From NCBI GenBank assembly GCA_023853785.1, contig JAJIRX010000934.1:1-19377 (forward strand): 19,377 bases of DNA. The letters run 5' to 3'. The first letter of the stretch is position 1. Every line of letters starts with the position of its first letter. A model generated the notes under the pieces. The model was given only the letters and a program-made list of their open reading frames with translations, had not been told where the DNA came from and searched no databases. This document shows positions 7,690 to 17,330 of this stretch, one piece after another. The position numbers were made by a program, and so were the translations under genes. Source of the DNA: Psilocybe azurescens (taxonomy: Eukaryota; Basidiomycota; Agaricomycetes; Agaricales; Agrocybaceae).

Positions 7690-8335
7690 AGTTTATTCCA
7701 CATTAACTTGTCCACTTTTCACAACACCCCTTGCTTGCAAATTTATTCAGCAGTTTCCATTTCAACTTTTCAACTTTATACAGTTGTTATGCAGGTGGCA
7801 AACAAACACAATATCTGTGGACAGAAATGCCATTAAAATAGTCTTTAATGTATGTGGATTTATTGGCCCACTTGACCCTGGTGCTCACTGTACATATTTT
7901 TTTGTTTTGTTTTTAAGCCACCCAGGTTATGGCTAATAGACATGTTCAGTGTAGGCACAAAATGTTTGTTAGGCCATGGCACCCATTTTGTTGTTTGCCA
8001 TCAGCCACTGATTGTTTGTTTCAAAAGGCGCCGCTTTACAGGCCCCAAAACACAATGGTGTGCTTTGTCATGATTAAGTAACTTGACTTACATAATTTGG
8101 TTTTTCCTTTTTTAGAAACCGTCCTCTCTTATATTATAGATTTCCTATCCTCCTTGGGCTTCACTCATTTCATTCACATCATGCCTTTATCACTCTCCTC
8201 TTCTCATCACCACTCTTCTCCCATTCAGACTTGCTAATCCTTATTTCATTTCAATGTATTGCTTCCTCTTCCTTCATGCCACTTGTTTGCTGTATCATGC
8301 TCTTTACACATATACTCACACTTTTCATTTTCATA
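7690..8335. other. Gap: no gene seen
   Basis: Spacer with a T/C-rich right half (8100-8335). Loosely matching words (GGTGGCAAACAAACACAAT at 7795 and GTTGTTTGCCATCAGCC at 7990) hint at a diverged inverted pair, but I could not define an element. Confidence 0.35.
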
Positions 8336-8339
8336 CCTC

Positions 8340-8495
8340 AGCTCCTTTCTCTGAGTTGCTGAGGTGCGATATATCTTTTCTTCTATCTAGAGATAGATAC
8401 TTACATTTTCTCTTGTAGTGTCTGACTTCATATTTCAGGTAGAATGATATTAGCTCCTTTCTCTGAGTTGCTGAGTGTCTGACTTCATATTTCAG
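8340..8495 (+). repeat. 44-nt sequence present twice, once split by a 55-bp intron-like segment
   Basis: Copy 1 is 8340-8363 plus 8419-8438. Copy 2 is 8452-8495 and equals those two pieces joined without a gap, identical over all 44 nt. The segment missing from copy 2 (8364-8418) is 55 bp. It begins GTGCGA, has a CTTAC branch-like motif with the A 15 nt before the end, a pyrimidine run and a final TAG. Everything needed for a fungal intron is present. The flanking 44 nt have no recognised product. A 1-base ambiguity (shared G) exists at the junction. Confidence 0.8.
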
Positions 8496-8825
8496 TTCTC
8501 AACAGGCATCACGTGTACTCACTTCCCCAACCTTTTGCTTTATGTACCACAACTGACTGCATAGGCAGTCAACACAATTCACCTTGCCCATTCATTACCT
8601 ACCAAATTTCTCTAAATACCATCTGCCCATCACCTTCATTTTTGTATATTACATATCTCATTTACAAGTCTACACATATAATAGGTAGAGTAGAGTACCA
8701 TGATGATGCAAAAAGGGGTCACTGAAAGCCTGGCATCACCAGACTTGCTGAGAGTCACACGGAGAATGACAGGACCACAATATATTGATAGAACAACTGA
8801 CTGGCTACAGGTGTGTACAGTGCAT

Positions 8826-8839
8826 AATGTCTAATATCT
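8826..8839. repeat. Left target site duplication of the non-LTR retrotransposon
   Basis: AATGTCTAATATCT is repeated exactly at 11393-11406, directly after the element's poly(A) run. Because the tail is A-rich, the first one or two A residues are ambiguous, so the duplication is 13-14 bp. Confidence 0.9.
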
Positions 8840-8953
8840 CAAATTGCCAGATCGCAAGACGGCGCAATCACATATGAAAAGAATGACACAGCAAAGATCC
8901 GCATATACACAGACGGCTCCAGCATCAACGGCATGGTAGGAGCATCTGCAGTA

Positions 8954-10010
8954 AGGTTCGCGGTCAACAGGAACCGACCAGCTTATGTAATCTAAAAACA
9001 GCCTTAACGTCGAGCTCATTAATGACCACAACGCAAACATAATCAGTAATTTGCTGCCTAGAGATTGTAGACAATATATAGAGCTATAGACCTCAGATTT
9101 TTGTTTTGAAAAATATGGGTTTCTTCTTGAGATTTTGTCAAAGTTTTTTGTAAAACCAAAACCCTCCAAATGCTCTAATAATCACTTCGACAATATCAGA
9201 AAAAAGTTTCAAATTTGGATCATGATATTTTGCTGCTTATATAATACAGTCACGTGGCCTACAGCAGGCTAGCAAAGAGCACTATGAATGACAAAAAGCA
9301 GAGAATATGGTCCAAAACCTCACTCAGACACATGGGACATTCAAAGGCTAAATCAGCTTGACTTAAAAATCTAGCAAAGATCAAAAACAACCAAAAACCT
9401 ACCAGTGAAGAAGTTCCTGACAATGAAGACAGACATTCCAATGATGCAGACTTGCTTGACTATGGTCTCTTTTTAACATCCTGGGGCCACATCTGTGATT
9501 TTATCCCAAGTATCACTGCAAGCTCAACTACATTGAACAGTACTGGGGGGCTGCAAAAATCATGTACAGGACTGCAACAAAGACTCAGGACATGAAAGAG
9601 ATGGAAAAAATATCAAGAATTGCCTTGACAGCGTGCCACTTCTTCAAGTTCAACGGGAGATTCTCCTCAGAACATGTGTCAAGGCTGTGTTTATCTAATC
9701 TTATCAGTTATGCAAACCGGGCAGCACAATTTGTCAGCGCTTATGGACATGGTTTGAGTGGTCCGGAAGCAGCATGGGCAAACCATAAATTATCACAGCC
9801 ATCGCATATTACCTCCAGACATGGCCATGGAGCTAAAAAAAAAGAGCACTAAAAATACAATACTCAAGACAATAATATATAATGTATTTACAACTTCTAG
9901 CAATTTTTTGCGACATAAATTTTTTCTTTTCTCAAAGCTCACATTTTGCCGCTCTTGGCGCTTATGTAATATGTTTACATAAGCTGGTTGGTTCCTGTTG
10001 ACCGCAACCT
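8954..10010 (+). mobile_element. Tc1/mariner-superfamily DDE transposon, internally deleted, nested in the retrotransposon
   Basis: The 1,057-bp element has terminal inverted repeats of 37 bp (8954-8990) and 36 bp (9975-10010), beginning AGGTT(C)GCGGTCAACAGG. They differ by one extra base and one substitution. It is flanked by TA on both sides. Near the right end a second CTTATGTAA (9961-9969) faces TTACATAAG, giving a local dyad. Inside is a transposase remnant that keeps both ends but lacks the middle, so the element cannot move on its own. It could be mobilised by a full-length relative if TIR-compatible transposase exists elsewhere. It inserted after the retrotransposon, since it splits the RNase H domain. 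Confidence 0.88.
9284..9852 (+). pseudogene. DDE transposase remnant: N- and C-terminal parts, catalytic middle missing
   Basis: A full transposase would bind the inverted repeats and cut and join DNA through a D, D, E triad. Here a putative start at 9284 leads into a basic N-terminal segment with one in-frame TGA (9359-9361) and an acidic linker. At GHICDF (about 9488-9502) the frame shifts by loss of one T in a T run. It then continues as PKYHCKLNYIEQYWGAAK (9505-9558), where the Glu at 9535-9537 is the expected third catalytic residue. Near 9751-9780, GLSGPEAAWA follows a YANR-type segment, as in the C terminus of this family in basidiomycetes (from memory). The two catalytic Asp residues and their surroundings are absent, consistent with an internal deletion. 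The stop is at 9850-9852. Confidence 0.8.
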
Positions 10011-10608
10011 TAATGTACTACACGGGATCACGACAAGCCAGGCCAGACCATGTGATATCAACTAGGCCCGGGCCTGGACACCGCCCTACCTCAACTGATG
10101 ATGCTGAGTCAGTGGGGGTGACGATGGGTTGCTGGATGCTCCGCCCAACTCGAGCAGGCTGGGGCCACTAACCTCATCCATATATACTGACAGCAAAAAC
10201 ATCATCAATGCCACGAGCGACAAAACACCAAAAAGCGGGTCTTACCTGGTAGAAGAGCTGAACCTAATAGCAAGCAGACTTATGGGCCATGAACAAGTCC
10301 CATACCACGGTGAAAAGTTCACCATCAGATGGATCCCTGCTCACAAAAATATCACAGGAAATGAAGCCGCTGACAACAAAGCCCAAAGAGCGGCAGCTGG
10401 GGAGCAACTATCCCCACGAAATCTGCTACTGCATTACTTGCAAAAGGGCAACCTACCAACTAGCACGAAGCACCTCAAACTCCGAATGCAAATTGCCCTA
10501 GGCGATGAAGCCACCAAACAATGGAATGACTCTCATCGCAAACAGTCATTCACCAACATCGATACCGACTTCCCATTCCACAACTTCCAAAGATCCAAAA
10601 TACAATGA

Positions 10609-11137
10609 CATAAGCAAAAGCAAGTATCTACATGCAGCTATGCACAGGCCACATACCACTGAATAGCTATCTCAACCGATTTGGAAAATCTGACACAGGC
10701 AGATGCGCTGAGTGCAGAACAGCAAACCGAGGAATCATCGAAGAAACCGTCACACACTTCCTGTAGAATGCCCCTCCTACACCTGGGAACAAGCCGAGAT
10801 GGATCAGCAACTAGGTTGCAACGCCGCCAATATGAGAACGATCCTCTGCAGAAAGCCACACATGAAAATACTAATGAAATACATTGCAAAAGACCAAAGC
10901 GACTACGGACAACACCAGGTGATGTACACAACACCCTTGAAGATGCAGACTAAAACAAGAGAATATGCTACAGAAACACACCCACATTCTCCCCAATCCC
11001 ACTATCCAACCACAACAAGCCCTCGACTCAAGGGCCCCGGAAATACCATCCACACAACACACACGAAAACCGAGCACCCATCCCAACCGAGCCCATTGAC
11101 ACTCAATAGGGCATCTAGCAGAAAGAACATCAGTTAG
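10609..11137 (+). pseudogene. Retrotransposon C-terminal region with Cys/His knuckle
   Basis: After a frameshift near 10600 the frame reads MQLCTGHIPLNSYLNRFGKS and then RCAECRTANRGIIEETVTHF, ending at a TAG at 10764 caused by one lost base. In the next frame it continues ECPSYTWEQAEMDQQLG and runs open to 11137. Cys 10704 and Cys 10713, His 10755 and Cys 10769 form the CxxC...HxxxxC knuckle typical of the tail of RNase H-bearing non-LTR retrotransposons, where it is thought to contact nucleic acid. The LCTGHIPLNSYL block is also characteristic of this tail. The region beyond about 10880 is low in recognisable similarity and rich in Thr, His and Pro. Confidence 0.85.
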
Positions 11138-11392
11138 CAGAAAACACGATGGAAGAAGATCCAAACGAAATGACCCACCCGACCAAGATACGAAGCGCCC
11201 AGAAACAATGTTTCTTTGTTGGGCTGACCGGGGAGGGGATTGCTGTAGTCCAACCCTACAGGCGTACCTCGGCAGTGCACGTGGGGCTCACGGGAACGGA
11301 GCTGTACATAGGGTACTGTTATATCGATGGTAATAGTTAGTTAGGTCTGCATGGGGCCTTGCCCCAATAGACATAAATCAACAAGAAAAAAA
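11138..11392 (+). other. Retrotransposon 3' end: hairpin and poly(A)
   Basis: This is the untranslated tail of the element. A 63-codon open frame (11149-11340) is probably fortuitous. A GC hairpin, TGGGGC-CTT-GCCCCA, lies at 11352-11366, about 20 nt before the A-rich end AAGAAAAAAAAA (11383-11394). In some non-LTR elements a 3' hairpin is the recognition site for the element's own reverse transcriptase; that role here is inferred. Confidence 0.6.
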
Positions 11393-11406
11393 AATGTCTA
11401 ATATCT
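11393..11406. repeat. Right target site duplication of the retrotransposon
   Basis: An exact copy of 8826-8839 directly after the poly(A) run. It marks the 3' edge of the insertion and fixes its orientation as plus. Confidence 0.9.
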
Positions 11407-13430
11407 AAGAGAGAAGTCGGTGTTGAAGGAATGGGTTGGTGATCACGGTCATGTGTACATAAATGTGGAAGATAAGATAATATGAAAAGGGGCTGTGGTA
11501 AGACTGGGGCACCAGGCTTACAGTCACTCCTCAGCATCGCCATCGGTCTTCTATGCCCTGGATATGACGAGGCAGCAATGCTGCCAACCTCTTCACCCCG
11601 AAATTGATCATCTCACACAAGAGCTCAGAGTTACACAGGATGTTCTCATTTAGGAGGTTTCACCCCACTTCCCACTTACCCACAGCTTACAAGGCTAACC
11701 ATAAATGTATTTATGCTTTGGAAGTTTGTGCGCAACCAGTATTGCACACAGATCATTGTGGTTTTGCAAACAAGCCCGCACCGTTGGGTCAATGATCTCT
11801 GTGAGATAGTCGGAAATACTCGTATAATGATATATCCAGTATAGAACCACAACTTTGTGCAACCTGAAGATTTATGATTGTCCATCTCTGCGATCTTTGA
11901 TTCTCGGTGCGCCCAGTGACCAGCCTGATATGAATGAAAATATTTTATTGAATGTTTGATCAGGAGTTTGACCAAAGCCACCAAGCCCAATCTCACCCTG
12001 ACAGGTATTCTGGTGCATTTGATGACTGAAAGGACTGGAATTAGTGCAATGGAATTGAGCAACCATACTCTCACAGTTTCAAGTTCCTATTGTGGTATAT
12101 CCAAGCTGTGGTTGCAGAGATGTAAATCATGGACATATCAAATGTTGATATCCAAAATCACTTTATTACTGTGATTTTGTGGGGACCACTGCAACTACAA
12201 GTTATTCACTATGCAGCGATTTATAGCTGGCATAATCAAGAATACTTCTGCAACTCTTGGGTGTGTATCAGTCCAATCTAAAGAAAGCTTTCACAGAAGA
12301 TTCTTCTTTTCCACTATAGTCTTTGATACCAACGTCCAGGGGGTGTTCTATTTTTAATCGACAAATGACAAGGATCCAACGATTGAGAAGCCCATTGTGC
12401 ATAGGTTCTGCATGCTAAGTGGTCACCTTCACTTTGATCATGATTTATGCCAGTTCTACAGATATATTACTGTCAGGCAAGGACTCAGGAGATACAGAGA
12501 CAACACAGAAGAGGAGATGGGAGTATATTGGCAAGGTAGAGACTACGGTACAGGGAGGTGGAACTCGGGATTATATGGGGGCATGACCCCTATATGATTG
12601 GCCTATATATGGTATGTAGCGCTATGTATGGTATGGTCATAACAATTACATCATGGGGCCTTGAATTTATCTGAATATGTCCCATCCCTCCCCTTTCCCT
12701 CCACCTATGACACCTTCCCAGACCCTGGCATGGCTCACGCCAGCTCGCAAAATATATCCGCATTTGCGTCATCGGTATCCAATTTTTTATCAATACTGAT
12801 GCCCTGAGTCCATGGGCACTGCCACGGCTCAGATTTAGTCACTCGAACTGTATATGTAGGCGCTTGAGTACCCTAATATTCTTTGATAGCTATGGATTGA
12901 AGATGATCTAAAGTGTCTGGTGTGGACTAATCCCTTTTGTTCAGACTGTGTTGAATAACCAACACAATCAGAGTTTATTTTGTCAGTAAAGTTCCAACAA
13001 AAATGGGGGTCTTGAGAGTGTTAGAAGACTGCAGGTATATCCCGAGATGGCGATGTGAGCGAAGCGTGATTCGTAATGATAGTGTGGGCAAAAGATAAGC
13101 AGAACGGACAACGATGACGAAGTGAGTGATTTTGGAGGTTTGTTTTGCGATTTTAAAGATAAGCACAATATGAGCAGGAAGACGGCGGAGGAGTTTTAGC
13201 GATCAAAGTAGATATTTCATGGTCTTGTATTGTTGTAGGGTTTTTGGGTAACTTGCAGAATGAATTAGATATGAGCACAAGGCTTTAGTTTTTTTAGATG
13301 AAATGATATTCTATGGGGAATTCAAGTGCCTAAAACCTATGAAAGTGTTCTACTTAAATACATTTCGCTACATTAAATTTTACTTGCTTGGCCCCTTTCC
13401 AAGCCTCTGCTGTCCGCCCTGTTGGGTGCT
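11407..13430. other. Gap: no gene recognised
   Basis: About 2 kb with only short open frames. The longest is 132 codons on the minus strand (11676-12074), hydrophobic and Ile/Val-rich, overlapped by a 64-codon frame in another register with Gly/Gln/Asp content. Neither matches a family I know and neither has clear start or intron signals. The word CATGGGGCCTTG occurs at 12653 as well as in the retrotransposon tail (11350), but nothing else matches around it. Confidence 0.35.
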
Positions 13431-13773
13431 AGTCACAGTCGTCGGTAGAACGATTAGCTTTGTTAGATAGGCACTTCATACTGTATTTTGTCTTCAGGCG
13501 GGTGCGGAAGTGCTGAATTGAGGTTGAATTTGTCATAGGTGGGTCTGGCAGTTGTATTTTGCTGTCTTGGTAGGTCTGGTTCATCGCCTAATAATCTTCT
13601 ACGTCATCGCTGTTTGTTTGCCATGTTCCGTGCTGAGACAGAACGGGAGTTCCACAGGATCCTCGTCTAATCAGTCTCAATATTGTTTGTAAGTTCTTGC
13701 CAATTTTTATGCCAGTGATATCACTCCAATGTTGTGTGGTACATAGATTTGAACACCACGAGCTCACTACCAA
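13431..13773 (-). pseudogene. Minus-strand coding trace with one internal stop
   Basis: From a Met at 13773 the minus strand is open for 61 codons to a TAG (13588-13590). It then continues in the same frame for about 50 codons with protein-like composition (AMNQTYQDSKIQLPDPP, then a Thr/Ser and Arg/Lys-rich segment) to a second TAG near 13432. The single stop suggests a decayed reading frame. No domain is recognised and it could be chance. Confidence 0.2.
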
Positions 13774-13789
13774 TATACTGACAAAATGC

Positions 13790-14758
13790 TAAAGATCAAA
13801 TATTTATGAATACTCTTCGATGCTTAATTATTTATGGAGGCTATGATCTGATGTCATTACAACAAATTTTCAATTGGCGAAAGAGGCAAAAGTAATGTTA
13901 CATCATTATTGGCATGATTTCTGTTACCAGGCTGTCTATATGATATATGCTGTGTGGGATTGCATTGCTGTGTGACGGGGAGGGAGTGCTGAAATCGGCT
14001 CCCTGCGTGATATTGTGTGAGTTCAATGGATGTTTACACCCTTCTTTTTAATTATCATCGGTATTCTTACGGCTATATCATATCTACTCAAGCTGCACTT
14101 TATCTTGTGTGATAAATTCATTGCATCCAGCCGTCATCAATAATGCGTCTAAATGTGTATACTTATTAGGTCACGAACATACTGCAGACCTGACAATTGG
14201 CTCAAGGATGCTCTGGGTAACTGGTAAGTAAAGCTCTCAATGGGGAAACCTTAGAGAAATATGAGGAACCCAGTACATCGTAATCACCGCCTCCTTCTTT
14301 TCACATCTTTCAACTCAATTGGTGGGTTTTGTGCTCCTGGAATATATATATACGTGTCAATATCGAGCCGACAGAATGTGTGAGCTCAATACATTCTATG
14401 TGATCAACAAATAACGTGCAAACTCACGAACAAACATAGCTTTCCTAATTAAAAGTCTGTCTGGTCACTTGTGAGGACCTTCGCCAAGTGAATTAAAAAG
14501 GTTATCAAATAAGATATGTATCAGTACTGTGCAAAGTGCATGTTCAGCCAACAACCTACACTGGACATGAGTATGACGCCTAATATAGTTCCTCAAGGCA
14601 TGTAGAATCCCCCACTAAGTAACCATCGGCGCTCATGCTACAATGAGGCAACGCCAATCAATGCAGATCAACCATCAATGCCCATCTTAAGATTACTTGA
14701 GCATGCCATGGATCTGTTTGAGAGTGGATGAAGTGAAATCGCTGTTCAAGGGCGATAC
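13790..14758. other. Gap: no gene seen
   Basis: AT-rich spacer with stops in all frames. A small dyad, GGGAG...CTCCC (about 13980-14004), is present. No promoter, RNA gene or element boundary can be supported. Confidence 0.4.
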
Positions 14759-14761
14759 ATA

Positions 14762-15176
14762 AATTGTTCATTACAGCTCTTCGCATATTTTTGTGAAAAT
14801 TGTAGCTTTTCTGCGAAAGCTCACATGATGGTGTGCCTTAGCCAACCATCCGTGCACAGCCATGATCTCGCGTTGATAACGCTTATTCTGCTTCAATATT
14901 CGTCTCGTTGCCCAGCCGTCCTCTTCTCTCTGCTTGAAACTTCCAACTTTCGACTACTTTTTGCACCATCTGACCATTCCTCTATTCCCCGATCCAATTT
15001 TCAATACCGAATATCGAGTTCATCATTGAAGACAAATCCGACAACTTCTGCATTGCAAAGATCAATCATGGCTGTGCACGGATATTTGGCTAAGGCACAT
15101 CATTACGTGAGCTTTCGAAGAAAGATTTCAAATTTCAACTGTCACAAAAATATGCAAAGCGTTGTGACTAAAAAAA
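14762..15176. mobile_element. Foldback/MITE-like element with ~100-bp inverted repeats
   Basis: The left arm (about 14769-14866) and right arm (15065-15170) are inverted copies. The inner 56 bp (14811-14866 against 15065-15120) agree at 50 positions, including GTGCACAGCCATGAT at the inner end and GTGCCTTAGCCAA in the middle. The outer part shares CGCATATTTTTGTG and is more diverged, with a small insertion in the right arm. The spacer is about 198 bp and pyrimidine-rich. TA dinucleotides at 14760-14761 and 15177-15178 may be the target duplication. A 123-codon open frame crosses it, but it is formed by the arms and is unlikely to encode a protein. Confidence 0.75.
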
Positions 15177-15179
15177 TAC

Positions 15180-16540
15180 CGGTGACCTCAAAGTGACCTT
15201 CATCGTTAGAACATTTCACAGCACCGCTTCAAAAACTCTCTGTTATAAACTTGTATTGTGGGCCGAGGCTTTGCCCAGCATTACGAAGTCCTTTTTTATT
15301 TTACACTGTATTCTTTGAGTCTCGGCATTGGAAATTATAGTATTTGTACCAGAACCTAAAGAAAAATATATTATATAATTGTTATTTCTTATATTATCAA
15401 TGGTACTAAATTGTTGAATCCACCTCTGTCAGCCTTAGATCCAAACAGAACATCAAACTTACATAAAAGGGAATAAATCAAATGGTCAAATGAGGAGTTG
15501 AACAGCAGACAGTCATAGGTGTGTCCAAAGAATGTGATTAGTTTGGTGGGATATATTTTATGAACTATACATCTTAACAAAAGGGAAAAATTAGTAAGTG
15601 GGGAATGAGTTAGAGAGGAATTAGCAAAAGTGATGTAAGTAATTGATGTGTGTAAGTGAAAGAGTTGAACTCTGAATCACACAGAGAACACAATTCAGAG
15701 TGCATGCAAAGCTTATCAGATGGGCTCATGAACTACCATTGTGAATAAAAAGAATTGAATTCTTGAGTAAATTTAAGTGATTTCTTCTTTTTCTCCACCA
15801 ATAACTCTTTGTTACAATACTACTTGCTTCAATTTCAAACAGCTCTATACACTTTCATGTGTTCTACTGAGCAAGAGAATTCTCAGACTAAAGATAAGAG
15901 TTCTATTATGCAATAATAGAATTCTATTAAACATTGGCTCAGTTTTTGCAGCATTGGCTGCTTCTTTATTACAATATCTGGAGAATTTTAAAACATTTTG
16001 AACTTCAGGTTAGTAGAATTTTTCAATATATTCCTACCACACTGACAGGCAGCCAATGCATCCTCATACACACCACATTTTCTGTTGACACCATTGCTGT
16101 CTCTTTCTGTATTTTTGACTCCATCACTATAGCAGTCATTGACTTAGAAAAGAAACAGACTTGTTATTGATTGTAGTTGTCCTTGGCAAATGGTATCATT
16201 AGTAGAGACATAACACATTAAAGTTACAGATCACAGCAATAGGACTATACAGATTTCAAAATATGCTGAAACACTAACAAATATTCTTGTTAGGCACAAC
16301 CAAACATTACAGAAAGAAATAGTCTACCCGCCAAAATGTCTATTCAATTATTGGAGTGAACAATATATCAAAGTCAAAAGTCCAAAGAACAGAAAAAAAA
16401 AAGGATACAAAACAGATACAAGATACTATAGAATATAAAAAATATAGTCAAATACTGAGGACATAATATCAAGTTTGAATACACCAAGTTTCATTGTTCA
16501 CAGTAAGGAAGAGGTTAAAAGAAGAAAAACAAAGGTGTCA
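15180..16540. other. Gap: no gene recognised
   Basis: AT-rich region. A 63-codon minus-strand frame (15389-15580) has fairly normal composition, and there is a small dyad CTCTGAAT / ATTCAGAG (15670-15700). The run AACAGAAAAAAAAAAGG at about 16389 is a poly(A)-like tract, but I found no flanking duplication. Nothing firm can be called. Confidence 0.35.
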
Positions 16541-16560
16541 TATAATATAGCAACATATAC

Positions 16561-17146
16561 ATGACAGAATCACAAACAATACAAACATCAAGACAACAAC
16601 CACAGTCCATAGACCCCAGCTATGACTTGATAGAGGCCAAGGCCACATCGGAGCAGGTGTACACAGATGCACAGCACAATGTGAAGACATTGTTGACAGG
16701 ATGACAACTACCACATGGTGTTTGTCAAGCAACTGCATTCATGGCATGTAACAAGAAAACTAAAGATGATAAAAAAGACACTCACCACATAACAGCATGA
16801 AACATGTCAAACCAGTGGCATTTAAGACTGGAGACATAGTATGGGTCACTATGTCCTTTGTAGCATATGTGAACAAGGACAATACTGCATCAATAAACAT
16901 TGTGCTGAAGGCATTGACATTGATAGAAGAGAAGATAGGCAACTTCTATGGCCTCACATTGAAACAAATTGTATTGCTATACAATGATATCAAAACAAAT
17001 CCAATCAGAAACATGAAACAGACTCACTGAAGACAATGCAGAAGATCATCATCATCAAAAGAAGAGAGTATTTGATGAAGAGAAGAACATGTACCACAGC
17101 ATGGAACATGTTCATCAGCAGCTGAACAGTGCCCATATAGGCAACA
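16561..17146 (+). pseudogene. Possible spliced gene remnant with a GDIV...SFVAY motif (basidiomycete hypothetical family)
   Basis: An ATG at 16561, about 10 nt after a TATAATATAG stretch, opens a 47-codon frame with a hydrophilic start (MTESQTIQTSRQQPQSID). A second frame from 16797 (77 codons) contains VAFKTGDIVWVTMSFVAYV and later VLKALTLIEE. From memory this resembles a domain common in hypothetical proteins of mushroom-forming fungi (a GDIVEV...SF...LRAL.LL pattern). One splice model links them: introns 16657-16699 and 16720-16795 (GTTTGT donor, CTCAC, AACAG acceptor). It needs a 20-nt exon and is doubtful. A third frame (about 17010-17146, His/Lys/Glu-rich, HVHQQLNSAHIGN) runs into the solo LTR, which would cut the gene. 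The large N-terminal part expected of the family is not seen. Function unknown. Confidence 0.35.
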
Positions 17147-17289
17147 TGTTACGATCTCAAGTTAGAATCATGCAGTGTGCGTAATCTAACCACCAATTGT
17201 TTACAAGAACAAGTTCAAGTTCAAGTTGAGCAGGTTAAGCAGGTTGGATTCTCAAGAACTAGCTAAAGAATACAGTGGATCCCTCCTAG

Positions 17290-17297
17290 TATAAATA
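17290..17297 (+). promoter_or_regulatory. TATA box of the LTR promoter
   Basis: TATAAATA lies 143 nt inside the LTR, so transcription would be expected to start near 17320, giving U3 and R/U5 parts of plausible size. It is the best promoter-like element in the window. It could drive transcription to the right, into 17600 onwards. Confidence 0.55.
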
Positions 17298-17330
17298 CTA
17301 CAAACTGTACAGCTAGTTGAAACGAGATTG

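Larger units (their letters stand above)
8952..10012. repeat. TA target duplication of the nested element
   Basis: TA at 8952-8953 and TA at 10011-10012 flank the terminal inverted repeats exactly. With one TA and the 1,057 bp removed, GCA GTA is followed by ATG TAC in the RNase H frame. TA duplication is the hallmark of Tc1/mariner-superfamily insertion. Confidence 0.85.
8840..10608 (+). pseudogene. Retrotransposon RNase H domain, interrupted by a DDE transposon and one frameshift
   Basis: RNase H degrades the RNA strand of the RNA-DNA hybrid during retrotransposition. Part one (8840-8953) contains IYTDGSS and ends in ASAV. Part two resumes at 10013 in the same codon register, with MYYTGS and then DDAESVGVTMG. 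A frameshift near 10125-10135 leads to part three (10129-10608), with SIYTDSKN and later HKNITGNEAADNKA. The four catalytic acidic positions of the family can all be seen: Asp at 8912, Glu at 10106, Asp at 10189 and Asp at 10372. The domain was therefore functional before it was broken. It stops at 10606-10608 through a further frameshift. The nested element spans 8954-10010. Confidence 0.88.
8840..11392 (+). mobile_element. 5'-truncated non-LTR (LINE-type) retrotransposon with a nested insertion
   Basis: The copy starts abruptly inside coding sequence just before an RNase H domain and continues through a Cys/His knuckle C-terminal region and a 3' untranslated part. It ends in poly(A) immediately followed by a 13-14 bp exact copy of the sequence at its left edge. 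This is the signature of target-primed reverse transcription with 5' truncation. Endonuclease and most of the reverse transcriptase are absent. Without the nested 1,057-bp insert and its TA duplication the copy is about 1.5 kb. RNase H-bearing elements of this kind (Tad/I-like groups) are common in fungi; I cannot assign the clade from this fragment. It is dead: truncated, with at least three frameshifts. Confidence 0.9.

Noticed and set aside
8435..8453. Second tiny intron GTAGAATGATATTAG between the two 44-nt copies
   Set aside because: Fifteen nucleotides is too short for spliceosomal splicing; it is simply the spacer between the copies.
11149..11340. 63-codon frame as an independent gene
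   Set aside because: It lies in the 3' untranslated part of the retrotransposon between its last coding trace and the poly(A).
11350..12664. CATGGGGCCTTG shared by the LINE tail and 12653-12664
   Set aside because: The match ends after 12 bases on both sides, so it is consistent with chance.
14825..15196. 123-codon open frame
   Set aside because: It spans the arms and spacer of a foldback element; the two ends encode sense and antisense of the same arm.
15240..16217. Possible LTR-type element from TGTTAT to ATAACA
   Set aside because: The flanking 5-mers do not match and there is no internal or terminal similarity beyond the 6-mers.
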